Shown here in pieces: positions 1 to 9,700 of a stretch of DNA of 64,000 nt (positions within the stretch are counted from its first letter, which is position 1; each line of letters starts with the position of its first letter). Origin of the DNA: JBCCCJ01 sp039029315 (lineage in GTDB: Bacteria > Bacteroidota > Bacteroidia > J057). The stretch lies in NCBI GenBank assembly GCA_039029315.1, contig JBCCGK010000004.1, positions 62,001 through 126,000 of the forward strand. Direction: 5' to 3'. The notes under the pieces are model-generated. The model was not told the DNA's origin. It did no database searches and saw only the letters and a program-made list of their open reading frames with translations. The translations under genes and the position numbers were made by a program.

Positions 1-1263
1 ATTGGACATCTGATTTACCTGATCTCCTCAGGCTTACTGGTCCGATCTATTAGTTCCAATCATTGGCTCCGCATTGCCTGCTTTCTCTTGCTCAACACCA
101 ATCCTTATCTGCTGGAATTTTTCTCCTTGGGAAGGGGGTATGGCCTCGCCTGCGCATTCATGATGATGAGTTTGTATTATTTGTACAAATTCCTGACGAA
201 CAAACAAGCAAACGCTTTGATTTGGTGCTATATCGGAGCAATATTGGCTATCCTGAGCAATTTTACCTTTTTGAATTATTGGGCTGCTCTCACTGCTGTC
301 ATTGGCCTGATGGTGATTCAGGCCTACTTGCAGAAAGAATTCATTCCTGCTTTGTCCTTGAATAGTCCGAAGCCTGAAGGAGCGTCCATGTCCGCTATTA
401 CTCCTACTCGTATGCTGCTCATTTCGGTGTCTTCGGCAGTATTGCTCTTGCTGTTTTTGTACTTTCCAATCAGCTATTTGCGGCAATTGGGCGAATTCGA
501 ATATGGGTCCAATACCCTTGCAGAAACCTATACCAGGCTTCTCAATGACAGCATACAGACAGAGGGATATTTTGGTAAAAACACCTTACCTACCTTCAGA
601 ATCATTGGACTGGCATTTGCCCTGCCTGCTTTGCTTACAGGTTTGATTGCAGGTCGAAAAAAAGAAACAGCTCTACAACAATATCTATTTTCAAGTTCTG
701 TTCTGGTTCTCATTTTTTTTCTTGCGATCATCACCCAGCGATATCTCCTTGGAACCAAATACCTGGTGGATAGAAAAGCTGTTATTTTCATCCCTCTCAT
801 GGGAATTCCGGTAGTGATGACCTTACAATATTGGGGGAGGCGATACACAAAAGTTATGACTGGCTTTGCGATCGTCCTCACAGGTTTTTTGGTCTTGCAC
901 ATGAGCAGAACCTTCAATCTAACTCAATGTCAGGAATGGTATTATGACGCTTATACCAGAGATATGCTGGAATATGTGTCCACTCGTGTCAAGCCTGGGG
1001 AGCGGGTCAAACTGGGCGGATATTGGCTGTTCACCCATAGTAGCAACTTCTATATCGAAAGTCAGAACCTGGATTTTGTTGGCCCCATGCGATATGAGAA
1101 AAAAGTCAGGACAGATAGGCTCTATGACTACTACTATGTCGAACCCTCTCATGGAGATATCATCCATCCCGACTATGTCCTGGAAAAAAGGTTTGGCTGG
1201 GTCGCCAGACTGTACCGGAGAAAGGATGTCGTGCCTTATGACGGGGTGGCCCAATCCTTATAG
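1..1263 (+). CDS. Polytopic membrane protein, GT-C glycosyltransferase-like (5' end missing)
   Basis: The reading frame is open from the first base of the window to the TAG at 1261-1263, so the N-terminus lies outside; 420 codons are visible. The visible part has many hydrophobic helices followed by a soluble tail of about 110 residues. Near its start is a short loop with GRGYG between two helices, a pattern I associate with Bacteroidota members of the dolichyl-phosphate-mannose/ArnT-like (GT39/GT-C) membrane glycosyltransferases, which move sugars from lipid carriers on the periplasmic face. The catalytic acidic motif expected in the first extracytoplasmic loop would be upstream of the window, so the family call is inference. 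The next gene starts 230 bases downstream and seems to be a separate unit. Confidence 0.6.
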   Translation: MGHLIYLISSGLLVRSISSNHWLRIACFLLLNTNPYLLEFFSLGRGYGLACAFMMMSLYYLYKFLTNKQANALIWCYIGAILAILSNFTFLNYWAALTAVIGLMVIQAYLQKEFIPALSLNSPKPEGASMSAITPTRMLLISVSSAVLLLLFLYFPISYLRQLGEFEYGSNTLAETYTRLLNDSIQTEGYFGKNTLPTFRIIGLAFALPALLTGLIAGRKKETALQQYLFSSSVLVLIFFLAIITQRYLLGTKYLVDRKAVIFIPLMGIPVVMTLQYWGRRYTKVMTGFAIVLTGFLVLHMSRTFNLTQCQEWYYDAYTRDMLEYVSTRVKPGERVKLGGYWLFTHSSNFYIESQNLDFVGPMRYEKKVRTDRLYDYYYVEPSHGDIIHPDYVLEKRFGWVARLYRRKDVVPYDGVAQSL

Positions 1264-1493
1264 AGAAGTTGGTTTTGTAGCTACCGCAAATTCCTGGCGA
1301 TGATTTAGCTGAATGAAATTTCGTTTGACAGTCCCTTATCGATTCTATTGGGATTCATCCCCACCTGGATCTTGCTTTTGGACATATGTCTACTCCCCGA
1401 TAAATCTGGAACCAACTCAACGCTAACCAAAAACGATTGCCCAGCTTTCTGCTTTAGCTGACAATCTGTATTTTGACCGACCAAGCCACTTGT

Positions 1494-2405
1494 ATGAAAC
1501 AGCTATTTCTCATTCTTTTCATCTATACGGGTTTCTTTCTTCATGCCCAGGATGGTCCCATTACTGCCCATTTAGGTCAGGATGATCACCTTGGCCTGGA
1601 CCAGATCCGAACTGCCTTCAAAGCCAAAAATGAAGGTTATGACCTTGCCTATTTTCGCAATCTCAGTACATTGTATGGAACGGATCAGCATCAGGTTATC
1701 TTTGTTCAGGGGGGAGAAACGGATATCCGTCTGAGCAATGGCCTTTCTTCCCGGACCAGCATCGGAGATATTATTTTGCTGAAGCCACATGAACAGTTTC
1801 AGGCGGACAGCTTGTTGAATGTGCTTGTCTTCCAGGTACCAGAAGCTCCACCCGCAGAATTGCCCTTCATTATTCGCCCTGATTGGGACGAAAACATCAC
1901 AGATACTCCCGGCGGATGTGCAACGGAGACAGGTGCCTATAGAAGGATTTTGCTGACCTGGAAAGAGGAAGTAGGGCCTTACAGATTCCATAGCATCAAT
2001 GCGCATCGGGTTCGGATCATGGATTCCTTTTCGCATTACCATCCGGTGGTAGGAGGATTCGATGAGTTCTATTTGGTGCAAATGGTTATGCCAGGAGCAC
2101 GACTGCTCACGAGTACACAGGTGCCCGTCATTGAGAAGCCCAAAAAAGTCTCCAAAGAGACTGCCTCAAGCCTTCTACACGCCCAGAAACTTTCTGTCGG
2201 AGACCTTGTCTACCTGCCTCGTGGCACAATGCACCGTGGATTAGGCGGTGTCCTGGCTCAGGTAATCACTGTCCCGGGTTTTGTTCCGATGTCGGAGATC
2301 GGACTGGATCATCATTTATTCAAAATTAATAAAAAGCTAAAATTGACTGGAGAGGAAGCCCTTCCCTATCATGAAGCCGGCGCAAAAAAAGCGATCATTA
2401 AGTAA
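1494..2405 (+). CDS. Secreted bicupin protein
   Basis: 303 residues. The frame opens at a TTG at 1473, but the ATG at 1494 gives a standard signal peptide (MKQLFLILFIYTGFFLHAQ), so I start there. The body contains two cupin-like halves. The second half has the metal-binding set: HYH at residues 181-183, an acidic residue in FDE (189-191) and a histidine in the GTMHRG turn at 247, followed by the typical final beta strands. The first half (around residues 60-115) keeps the turn pattern GDIILLKP but lacks the histidines, so it is probably structural. Cupins include sugar isomerases, dioxygenases and sensors; no substrate can be named. It lies 5 bases before a two-helix protein and a sodium:solute symporter, so it may process or bind what that transporter imports. 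Confidence 0.7.
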   Translation: MKQLFLILFIYTGFFLHAQDGPITAHLGQDDHLGLDQIRTAFKAKNEGYDLAYFRNLSTLYGTDQHQVIFVQGGETDIRLSNGLSSRTSIGDIILLKPHEQFQADSLLNVLVFQVPEAPPAELPFIIRPDWDENITDTPGGCATETGAYRRILLTWKEEVGPYRFHSINAHRVRIMDSFSHYHPVVGGFDEFYLVQMVMPGARLLTSTQVPVIEKPKKVSKETASSLLHAQKLSVGDLVYLPRGTMHRGLGGVLAQVITVPGFVPMSEIGLDHHLFKINKKLKLTGEEALPYHEAGAKKAIIK

Positions 2406-2410
2406 TCAAC

Positions 2411-2629
2411 ATGAATAACCTTCCCTGGAAACTTGTCTGTGCTGGCATGGTCCTGATTGCCATTCTCACCTTTACGCCCCTTGTCATTCCAAGTGGCGTC
2501 TATCAGCCCAGCATGGGCCCACTTCCCTATTCTTTGTGGATGGGATTTGTGACTGTCGGGCTGATGGTCCTTCTTACCTATATTGGAACCAGGGTACATC
2601 CTGCAAATGAAGAGGAGGAACTGCTATGA
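2411..2629 (+). CDS. Small two-helix membrane protein, probable symporter accessory subunit
   Basis: 72 residues with two hydrophobic helices (about 7-27 and 39-60) and an acidic C-terminus (NEEEELL). Its stop overlaps the start of the symporter gene in an ATGA arrangement at 2626-2629, a sign of translational coupling. Small two-helix proteins encoded just before SSS-family symporters are a recurring arrangement (for example DUF3311 and the YhdT/DUF997 type). I cannot assign it to one of those families from sequence alone, so an accessory or stabilising role for the following transporter is inference from position. Confidence 0.65.
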   Translation: MNNLPWKLVCAGMVLIAILTFTPLVIPSGVYQPSMGPLPYSLWMGFVTVGLMVLLTYIGTRVHPANEEEELL

Positions 2630-4032
2630 AAACATGGATATTGATATTCGGGATCATATATGGTGGGATATTGACCTGGTTGGCCTGGCGATCCCGTCAG
2701 CGAAACAACAGTGCCGATGATTTTATTCTTGGCGGGGCAAAACTTGGATTGCTTGTGGGACTTCTCACAACAGCAGCAACCTTGTTTAGCACCTTTACCA
2801 TGCAGGGGATGCCGGACTTTTTCCGAAATCACGGCATCGGGGCCTGGATCTTTTTGATGGCCTCCAATGGATTTATGTTCTTCACCATTGTTTGGTTTTC
2901 CTACTATCTCCGAAAAAAAGTAGCCATAAAAGGATTTCAGGGAATGGGAGGATTGTTGCGAAACTGTTACCAGACGCCATTGGCTGGAATCGCCTATTTT
3001 GTAGGCGTCTTTTTCTTTCTCATTCCCTATGTCGCCATACAGATTCGGGGAATCGGGTTCTTTTTGCAAGAAACCTTCCCGGATGCCCTCCCCTATTGGG
3101 CATGGGGCCTGATCATCCTTGTGATCATGTTGCTCTATAGTGAAACTGGTGGCCTCAAAGCGATTATTTTTGCCGATGTGCTTCAGGGGACCTTGTTGTT
3201 GTTTGTCATTTGGGTCATTGCCTTCAGCTGTATAGACAAAGTGGGCGGGGTCAATGAGATGTTTGCTCAAGTGGAGCAAAGCAATCCCAGCTTGTTGTCT
3301 ACCCCAGGCCCCAAAGGCTTGTTTTCACCCTTATTTCTGATCGCGACCTTGATTTCCATTTCCTTTATCCCCATCACTCAACCTCAGATCAGTACGCGAC
3401 TGGTCATCATGAAAAGCATCAAGGAGACCCATCGAATGGCCGTCGGTATGGGTATCTTTGCCTTTTTGGTGGTGATTCCGACCATTTGCATTGGTCTGTA
3501 TGGTGCGATTCAATATCCTGATCTTTCCACTCAGGAATTTTTGGGGAAAGCACTCCTATTCGATCAGGCGGGATTCATTGCCGCAGCAGCAATCATTGGA
3601 CTACTCGCCGCTGCCATTTCCACAAGCGATTCCCAAATATTTGCCCTGGGATCAGAATTGCGTTCCTTGATCAAGGGAGAGGAAGACAAAGTCCTCTTGT
3701 ATACCCGATTATTTGTCATTGGATTTGCCTTTATTACCTATGCATTCTCACTTGTAGGAGGGGATCAATTGGTGTTGCTTGCCTTGACAGGCTTTGCCGG
3801 AACGGCCTTGCTAGGCCCGATGGTTTTGGCAGGAATTCTGAGCAAACAGGCTCCAGGAAAAGAGGTTCCAATCATGACCCTGATTGGAACCGGAATCTTC
3901 CTCTTGATCTTGTTCAAACTCTTCCCCATCAGCAGTGGCAACTGGCGACAAGACTGGCTGGTACTCCTGGGATTGGTGAGTGTTGGGACAATTGCTTCTT
4001 TGCTCATCCGAAAGCAGCAGCAAGTAGAGTAG
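2626..4032 (+). CDS. Sodium:solute symporter family transporter
   Basis: 468 residues with roughly 13 hydrophobic segments, the length and topology usual for the SSS family (SLC5-like). The N-terminal part contains the family pattern of a helix followed by ADDFILGGAKLG and the helix TTAATLFSTFTM, and residues around 330 read AAAISTSDSQIFALGSE, matching the conserved ...STADSQLL... stretch that contributes to the sodium site. These proteins import small solutes (sugars, carboxylates, amino acids) with sodium. The solute is not readable from sequence. It is the last gene of the bicupin operon; the bicupin suggests a sugar or organic acid, as inference only. No clear intrinsic terminator follows in the 180-base gap. 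Confidence 0.88.
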   Translation: MKTWILIFGIIYGGILTWLAWRSRQRNNSADDFILGGAKLGLLVGLLTTAATLFSTFTMQGMPDFFRNHGIGAWIFLMASNGFMFFTIVWFSYYLRKKVAIKGFQGMGGLLRNCYQTPLAGIAYFVGVFFFLIPYVAIQIRGIGFFLQETFPDALPYWAWGLIILVIMLLYSETGGLKAIIFADVLQGTLLLFVIWVIAFSCIDKVGGVNEMFAQVEQSNPSLLSTPGPKGLFSPLFLIATLISISFIPITQPQISTRLVIMKSIKETHRMAVGMGIFAFLVVIPTICIGLYGAIQYPDLSTQEFLGKALLFDQAGFIAAAAIIGLLAAAISTSDSQIFALGSELRSLIKGEEDKVLLYTRLFVIGFAFITYAFSLVGGDQLVLLALTGFAGTALLGPMVLAGILSKQAPGKEVPIMTLIGTGIFLLILFKLFPISSGNWRQDWLVLLGLVSVGTIASLLIRKQQQVE

Positions 4033-4212
4033 TTGATTCATTCCAGATTCTTGCGCACCATTGGAATCCTTCCTTAATTGATTTGGGACCTATGACAGTC
4101 GACACGCACAGCAGGCAAATCCTGCAGCTGTGAATCGCAATATGCTACACTCATTGCAAAAGTAGGAGGAGAGTCCTGAGCACATAGGCATATACCTATA
4201 ACTTGATGGCAG

Positions 4213-6282
4213 TTATTTTATCAATACAATTCTCCCAAGCCTCACTTCTTTCCCAGTCCGCAAGGACAACAGATAGATTCCTTCTGAAAATTCAGTCAGG
4301 TTCAATTGATCACTTCCTGGAGGGAATTTTTTTATTTTTTTTCCCCACATATCATACAAAGAAATTTCTGTAAGTGCTTGTAAAAATGAATTTTGTTGAA
4401 GGTAGATTATACCATCTGTTGGGTTGGGAAATATGTTAACATCAGGCCTTGCTACCAATGAATTGCTGTTGATTATTTCTCCGTTTTCAGATGCGCCAAT
4501 ATCGGGAGCCTCTCCTTGAATAACCACTTTGCCTTGACTGTTTTTCCACAACCAAACAAAATCAGAGGGGGTTCGCTGAATATCTGCCGCCAATACCATC
4601 CTATTAAGTGAATCAATGACATCTACAACTTGAACAATATGTGCATCGGCAATTGATTCCCCAACGGCAATCCAGTCTTGCTCTACCCCCATCCAGGCAG
4701 GAAATTCGGAGGCTTCAGAAAAGAAATAACGACTGTCTTCAACCTGGAGAGTTATGCCAGAAGAAGCGTCAGAAGAATCAACATTTGTCACTGGCGAGCC
4801 TGAATCATAACAGGGCCCTACATCATTGATGGAATACTCCGTTCCATAATCTACAAAGTTGGGGTCTGAATGATAGAAGTTTTTAAACCCATTCCAGGGA
4901 GAGAAGTCTGGCTGATGAGGGTTTGAATAATTGGCTATGACATGAGAGAGGGGCTCATTTCCAAATCCTACATTAATAATCGCTTCGTTTGGGTTCCCTG
5001 AAGGATTGCCAAATAAATTTGAGATATACCTGTCATGGCCATCGTCAAATCCCTCCCAATATCGGACTAACAATTCTGAGCTGCCATAGATGATATTATT
5101 GACCCACTTATTTCTGCCTTTGTCTACTCCATCCCCTCCAAAAAAATAAGAACCAACAGCAGTTTTTTCGTTATTGGCTATGGTGTTATTATAGAATCGA
5201 TTATCTGACATTTCCAAAATCTGTCCTGGAAAACCACCCATACTACAGGAAAGTCCTCCGATGGAAGTTGTTGCACTTGCATGTCCCCCTTCTGCGATGA
5301 TATTATGTCTGACAATGGTTTCGCTTGCGCCATACTGTAATGCATTTCCAGGAAAGGCAGCGGAGGCATTAGTTAAGGAAGCTGTCAATGTGTTTCCCTC
5401 AAGCAAGTGATACTGTTGGATAGTAGGGATTTCACCAAGACCATAAAAGGACAAAGCAGTATGGCTCGGGTTAGCCACAACATTATTTCTGATTACAATG
5501 GAGTGCGTAGTCGCCTGATTCAAATTCAGGCTAACGTGGCTGGAAGCTCCGATCACATTATTTTCAATCAGCAAGTGGTGAGCATTTTGTGCAATGGACA
5601 CCACATCCTCGGTATACTTTGACGGGTCACTGGGGTCGCGAATATATCCATCTATGATACAGTTTCTCAGCACACAATATTTCGTTTCGTATATGCCACT
5701 CCACCAATAATCGGCAAAAAGGAACCCTCTGTTTGGTGCGTAGTCTGTACCAATATGTTCCATTGAGATGTTTTCCACAATACACCCTTCTGATCCCGCC
5801 ATGTTCCCATATTGGCTGCAAAGTCCTGTCAACTGGAGTTTGAACAATCTCTCAGTTTCATCTCCATGAATACTCCTTCCCGTTATTGTAATATAATTTC
5901 GATTTCCCAAGGCAATAATGCCTTGCTCATGATTATCACCACCATTAAAACATATAGGAAAGATCACGTCTCCATCTCCAAAGGGTCTGTAAATAATGCG
6001 ATTTTCATGATCTATGCCGGAGTTTTGAGGTCTAATTTGAGCCTCATACATGCCGGCTTGAAGTTCGACTATATCTCCTGCCTGAAGTTCGGCATTTGCT
6101 TTCCCAACGGTTTGCCATGGACCATCATTTCCTCCCTGATGGGAATGAAAAAGGCCATTCCAGCTATCGTTTCCTTGAGGTGCTATATGATAAAGATTTT
6201 GAGCTGTAGCTAAAATGGGAAACCCAAAAAGAATGAGAAATACGCTAAAAAGATAAGCCTCTAAATTCCTTGTATTTTTCAT
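4213..6282 (-). CDS. Secreted right-handed beta-helix protein with T9SS sorting domain
   Basis: 689 residues. A signal peptide (residues 1-27, ending ATAQ) is followed by the stretch LYHIAPQGNDSWNGL, which is the usual start of pectate-lyase-like parallel beta-helix proteins of the 'DUF1565/right-handed beta-helix' type. Residues about 50-480 show repeated short beta strands with Asn ladders (for example IENNVIGAS, IVIRNNVVAN). The last 75 residues form a type A T9SS sorting domain: PNPTDGIIYLQ, YDMWGKKI, EGIYLLSLRTG and a terminal basic strand. It is therefore predicted to be exported across the outer membrane and attached or released. Such proteins bind or cut polysaccharides such as pectin or alginate, but no catalytic triad is recognisable here. 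Downstream on its strand there is no close gene; upstream is a repeat-bearing gap. Confidence 0.85.
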   Translation of the reverse strand: MKNTRNLEAYLFSVFLILFGFPILATAQNLYHIAPQGNDSWNGLFHSHQGGNDGPWQTVGKANAELQAGDIVELQAGMYEAQIRPQNSGIDHENRIIYRPFGDGDVIFPICFNGGDNHEQGIIALGNRNYITITGRSIHGDETERLFKLQLTGLCSQYGNMAGSEGCIVENISMEHIGTDYAPNRGFLFADYWWSGIYETKYCVLRNCIIDGYIRDPSDPSKYTEDVVSIAQNAHHLLIENNVIGASSHVSLNLNQATTHSIVIRNNVVANPSHTALSFYGLGEIPTIQQYHLLEGNTLTASLTNASAAFPGNALQYGASETIVRHNIIAEGGHASATTSIGGLSCSMGGFPGQILEMSDNRFYNNTIANNEKTAVGSYFFGGDGVDKGRNKWVNNIIYGSSELLVRYWEGFDDGHDRYISNLFGNPSGNPNEAIINVGFGNEPLSHVIANYSNPHQPDFSPWNGFKNFYHSDPNFVDYGTEYSINDVGPCYDSGSPVTNVDSSDASSGITLQVEDSRYFFSEASEFPAWMGVEQDWIAVGESIADAHIVQVVDVIDSLNRMVLAADIQRTPSDFVWLWKNSQGKVVIQGEAPDIGASENGEIINSNSLVARPDVNIFPNPTDGIIYLQQNSFLQALTEISLYDMWGKKIKKFPPGSDQLNLTEFSEGIYLLSLRTGKEVRLGRIVLIK

Positions 6283-6455
6283 TAGACTAATCTAATATCT
6301 CCAGATAATTCATGATGGAAAGTTACACACTAGAAATTGAATTTTTCAGATTTGGAAGTTGTTTGAAAGTTCATTCAATAGAAGGTGTGTAGCGTTTGCG
6401 GTTGAGAAAAAGTCCTCAGTAGCTGAGCATGGTGTAGTCAAAAGGGGATCCCCTT

Positions 6456-6751
6456 AAATAAGTAAGGGGACTAATTTATCTGTGAGGGATATAGTGGGCA
6501 TAGGGAAAATAAGGGAGACATCTTACCAACCAAGCCAGTATAGCCCCTATTTCCTTTATCCCCAAAATCAACCCTAATATTGTCCATCCACTTATTTGGA
6601 CACATGTATATTTGGCAATCATCTTCCACCCTCTCGCTCTCCCGCCAGCGGGAGACATCAGCCCACAAGGCCAGAAATCAACGATTTCCCCTTTGGAGAG
6701 GCTTGAGGAGGAACAAGATCTTACAATTTCATTGTGTCCCCCTACTTATTT
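6456..6751. mobile_element. MITE-like element, family A copy 1
   Basis: 296 bases bounded by 15-base terminal inverted repeats: the left end at 6456-6470 and the reverse complement of 6737-6751 agree at 14 of 15 positions (consensus start AAATAAGTA, then G-rich). The internal core at 6616-6713 is shared with copies at 34590-34760 and 48831-48973, all in the same orientation. There is no transposase. The right end overlaps the last lysine codon and the stop codon of the lipase gene at 6746. Bases 6283-6455 contain no gene I can recognise. Confidence 0.65.
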
Positions 6752-9700
6752 CACGATCACCATTTTGCCAGAATACACCCTACCATCTATCCTCAATTGG
6801 TACATATACAGACCATTTGATAAATGGGACACATCAATTGGCAACTCATAAGTGGCAGGCGATTGGTCAGTAGGTTTCATTAAGTTTCGGATCTTTTTGC
6901 CCTGCAAATCAAATAGATCAATTGAAACTGTCGCGGATTGGGGTAATTCATAATAGAGGATAGTCGTCTCCTTTGCCGGATTGGGGTAATTGAAAAAAAC
7001 AAAGCCAGATTCACCCACCTTTGGAAAGATCACATCCTCCAGACCTACAATGCTGCTTGTATCCACCTCTGGAGACACAATCAGATAGATATCATCTTCC
7101 TTATTGCCATATGTGATTGTGGCTTTGGTTTCTCCTGCATTCTTCCCAATAAAACCTTTTGTTTCTGGCAAAAACGTCACGATTGAAGTATCCTCCACCT
7201 GAGCGGTAATCTTATCACTAAAATTGGCGCTCTCGGTGATAAAATCTTCAAATACACCCGTATAATAGGGATATTTCACTTGCCCTTCATCCAGGTACAT
7301 GACTGTTGGGGACACCGTTAGGGATAAGAAATCAGAGGTGGTCTGAATGTCAATCCCCACTGTGTCAATGATCACTTCGACACTGTCTGAATAATCGAAA
7401 ATCGCTTTGGCATACAAGGATTGATGATCAAGGAAATTATTGTTGACCTGAAGATTGAACTCAACTAAGGTGTCATTCACTTCCAATCGATAGGTCGTGT
7501 TTTGAAAGAATAATTCCAGATTGAGTAAGTCTGTTGTATCTGGAATAGACATCTGGACCATCAATATGGTATCTGTTTCCGTAGTAAAATTGGCTATCGG
7601 TGATTCAATCTTCAATCTGGAGGTATCAATAATTGTCTTCACATCTGTCCATGGCTCGATATGCCCTAACCGATCATCAATGGAAAGATCTGTCTTATTC
7701 CCAGTTGCCGGAATCGCTCCGAATTCAGGACTGGTCACAGGAATGTCAAGCAGATATTTGACTTGACTGCCAATTTCCACAGAGTTTTGCTGGCGACTGG
7801 GTCCGACAAAATGGTTCAAATCCTGAAAGGAGGAGACATGTGTGCTGGAGGATTGGTCAATCCCTGCAAGTTGGCTTTCCACTCCAACAATCAAATCACT
7901 ATCATGTAAAAAAGATCCAACGCCTGACAGTATTTGAATGGTTCGAAGCCCTTTGATGACAGGATCTCTTTCTGTTTTGGACAATTGTTTTAATGCAGCG
8001 GAGACTTGAGGATTTTGTTCAAAAAAGGCCGCCACATCCAACAACCAATTTCCAACAAAGCTCAAATACCCCTCCAAGCCCCTCAAGTCCTGGACTTTGT
8101 TTGGAGGAAGATTGCTGGAGTTTCCCTGCCAGGTTGGGAAATAATCAGTTGAAATCAGGTGGGCGGAGTGTGGGATTTGGACAAAATCGACAGCCGTTGT
8201 CTGGAGGTTTTCGACCCCTTCTCCCAGTACATAAATAGGGGGGAATTTCCCTGGATTTTTTCTTCTAAAAAAACGGAACAAAAAATCATTAGGATCTTTC
8301 TTATGTCGTTGATTGATCCAAATCCCCAAAGCCGTTCCTACAATTTGGTCATACCTCACAACGAAGTCAGCAATGGGAGACCCTTCATGCGGAGAACCAA
8401 TTGTGATCATCTTGTTTGTATACCCCTGCTCGTAATTTTGAAAAGGAACATTCTCCCAACTTCCCGTTCGGGTAAATTCTTCTTCAAAGTTGGTAAAGAT
8501 TTCCCGTAGGACAATCCCGCCCATACTATGCCCCACATAATCCACTTGATTGGCAGCATATCCCTTCCTTCTCATATCGCCGAGGATTCCAGCAAAGGAG
8601 TGATCATTCGTAACTTTTCCTTTCACAAGATTTGCTGCATTTTCCTGCAAGGACCCAATTGGATTTTTCAATCTTATGTCTCTAACAAGCTTAAAACGGG
8701 AATCTGACAGGAATCTCTGAGTCATATTCTGCCCTTCATCATATCGAAAGAACTCCCAGTTCTCGGGCTTCCCCCCCAGACCATGTGTGAGGACCAAGGG
8801 AGGGCGTACGATGGTAATGTCTTTCTCAAGCTGAAGTGTACCCCCTCCCTGGAAGCTGATATCGAACTGAGCTGTTACTGTACGCTCCTCATCATATTGG
8901 GTACCAAGGAAGTCATCGGGTGCGACATACCAAAACCAGAATTTGCCGTCTTTCAAGGTGCTGCTAGTCGCTGAGGTTGTGGTTTTTCCATTTGCCTCAT
9001 TGCTATATGTATCTATGATTGTGGCAGGCGAGACTTTTCCCAGGATTTCTGGGGCAAGATTACCATCTGCATCCATCAAACTGACTTGCACCTGCTGGAT
9101 CATATTTCCTGTCATGGATTCTACGGTAAGATACATTCTTGCTGTGCCATCTGCTGCCAGTCCCTTCAATTCCACATTTCGAAACTCTCCAGGATAACTA
9201 AAATCCCATTCGGTCTGTATGAGGGCCTGATTGCTGATCGGAGCAACCACCGAAAAGGTCTCACTGATCACCTCATTCGACGGATTCAGGCCATCCCGAA
9301 TTCTCAGTTGATAAGTCGATCCAGGAGTTGAAAAAGAAATGTTTTCCGACAAAAATGCCGTTTCGTTGATCGTATGATATCCACTAACAGTGCTGTGGGC
9401 TAGCCAGGCATTCCCTCCATCAGAAGAATAAGCGATTTCGTAGGTATAGGCCCGTTGTGCATTCATCTCTGCATACTGCATGGCCGGAACCATAAGCTCG
9501 CTCCAATTGATCTGAAAGGGGGTATTGACCACAATCTCATCCTGAGCGGTGGGTGATCCAATGGCGAGCGTCGAAGCAAATCCGGTAGTGGGGCCTTGAA
9601 AGCGAAAGAATTTGGGGGAACTGTGATTGCTGGTAAGATTGTCAATACTCCTGACTTCATAATTTCCAGGCAAGAAGTCCACGGGAAATGGAAATGAGGC

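Noticed and set aside
6616..6713. Short ORFs in the family A core (MSPAGGRARGWK-type peptides on the minus strand)
   Set aside because: The same reading recurs in every copy of the element with frame breaks between copies, so it reflects repeated DNA, not a protein.
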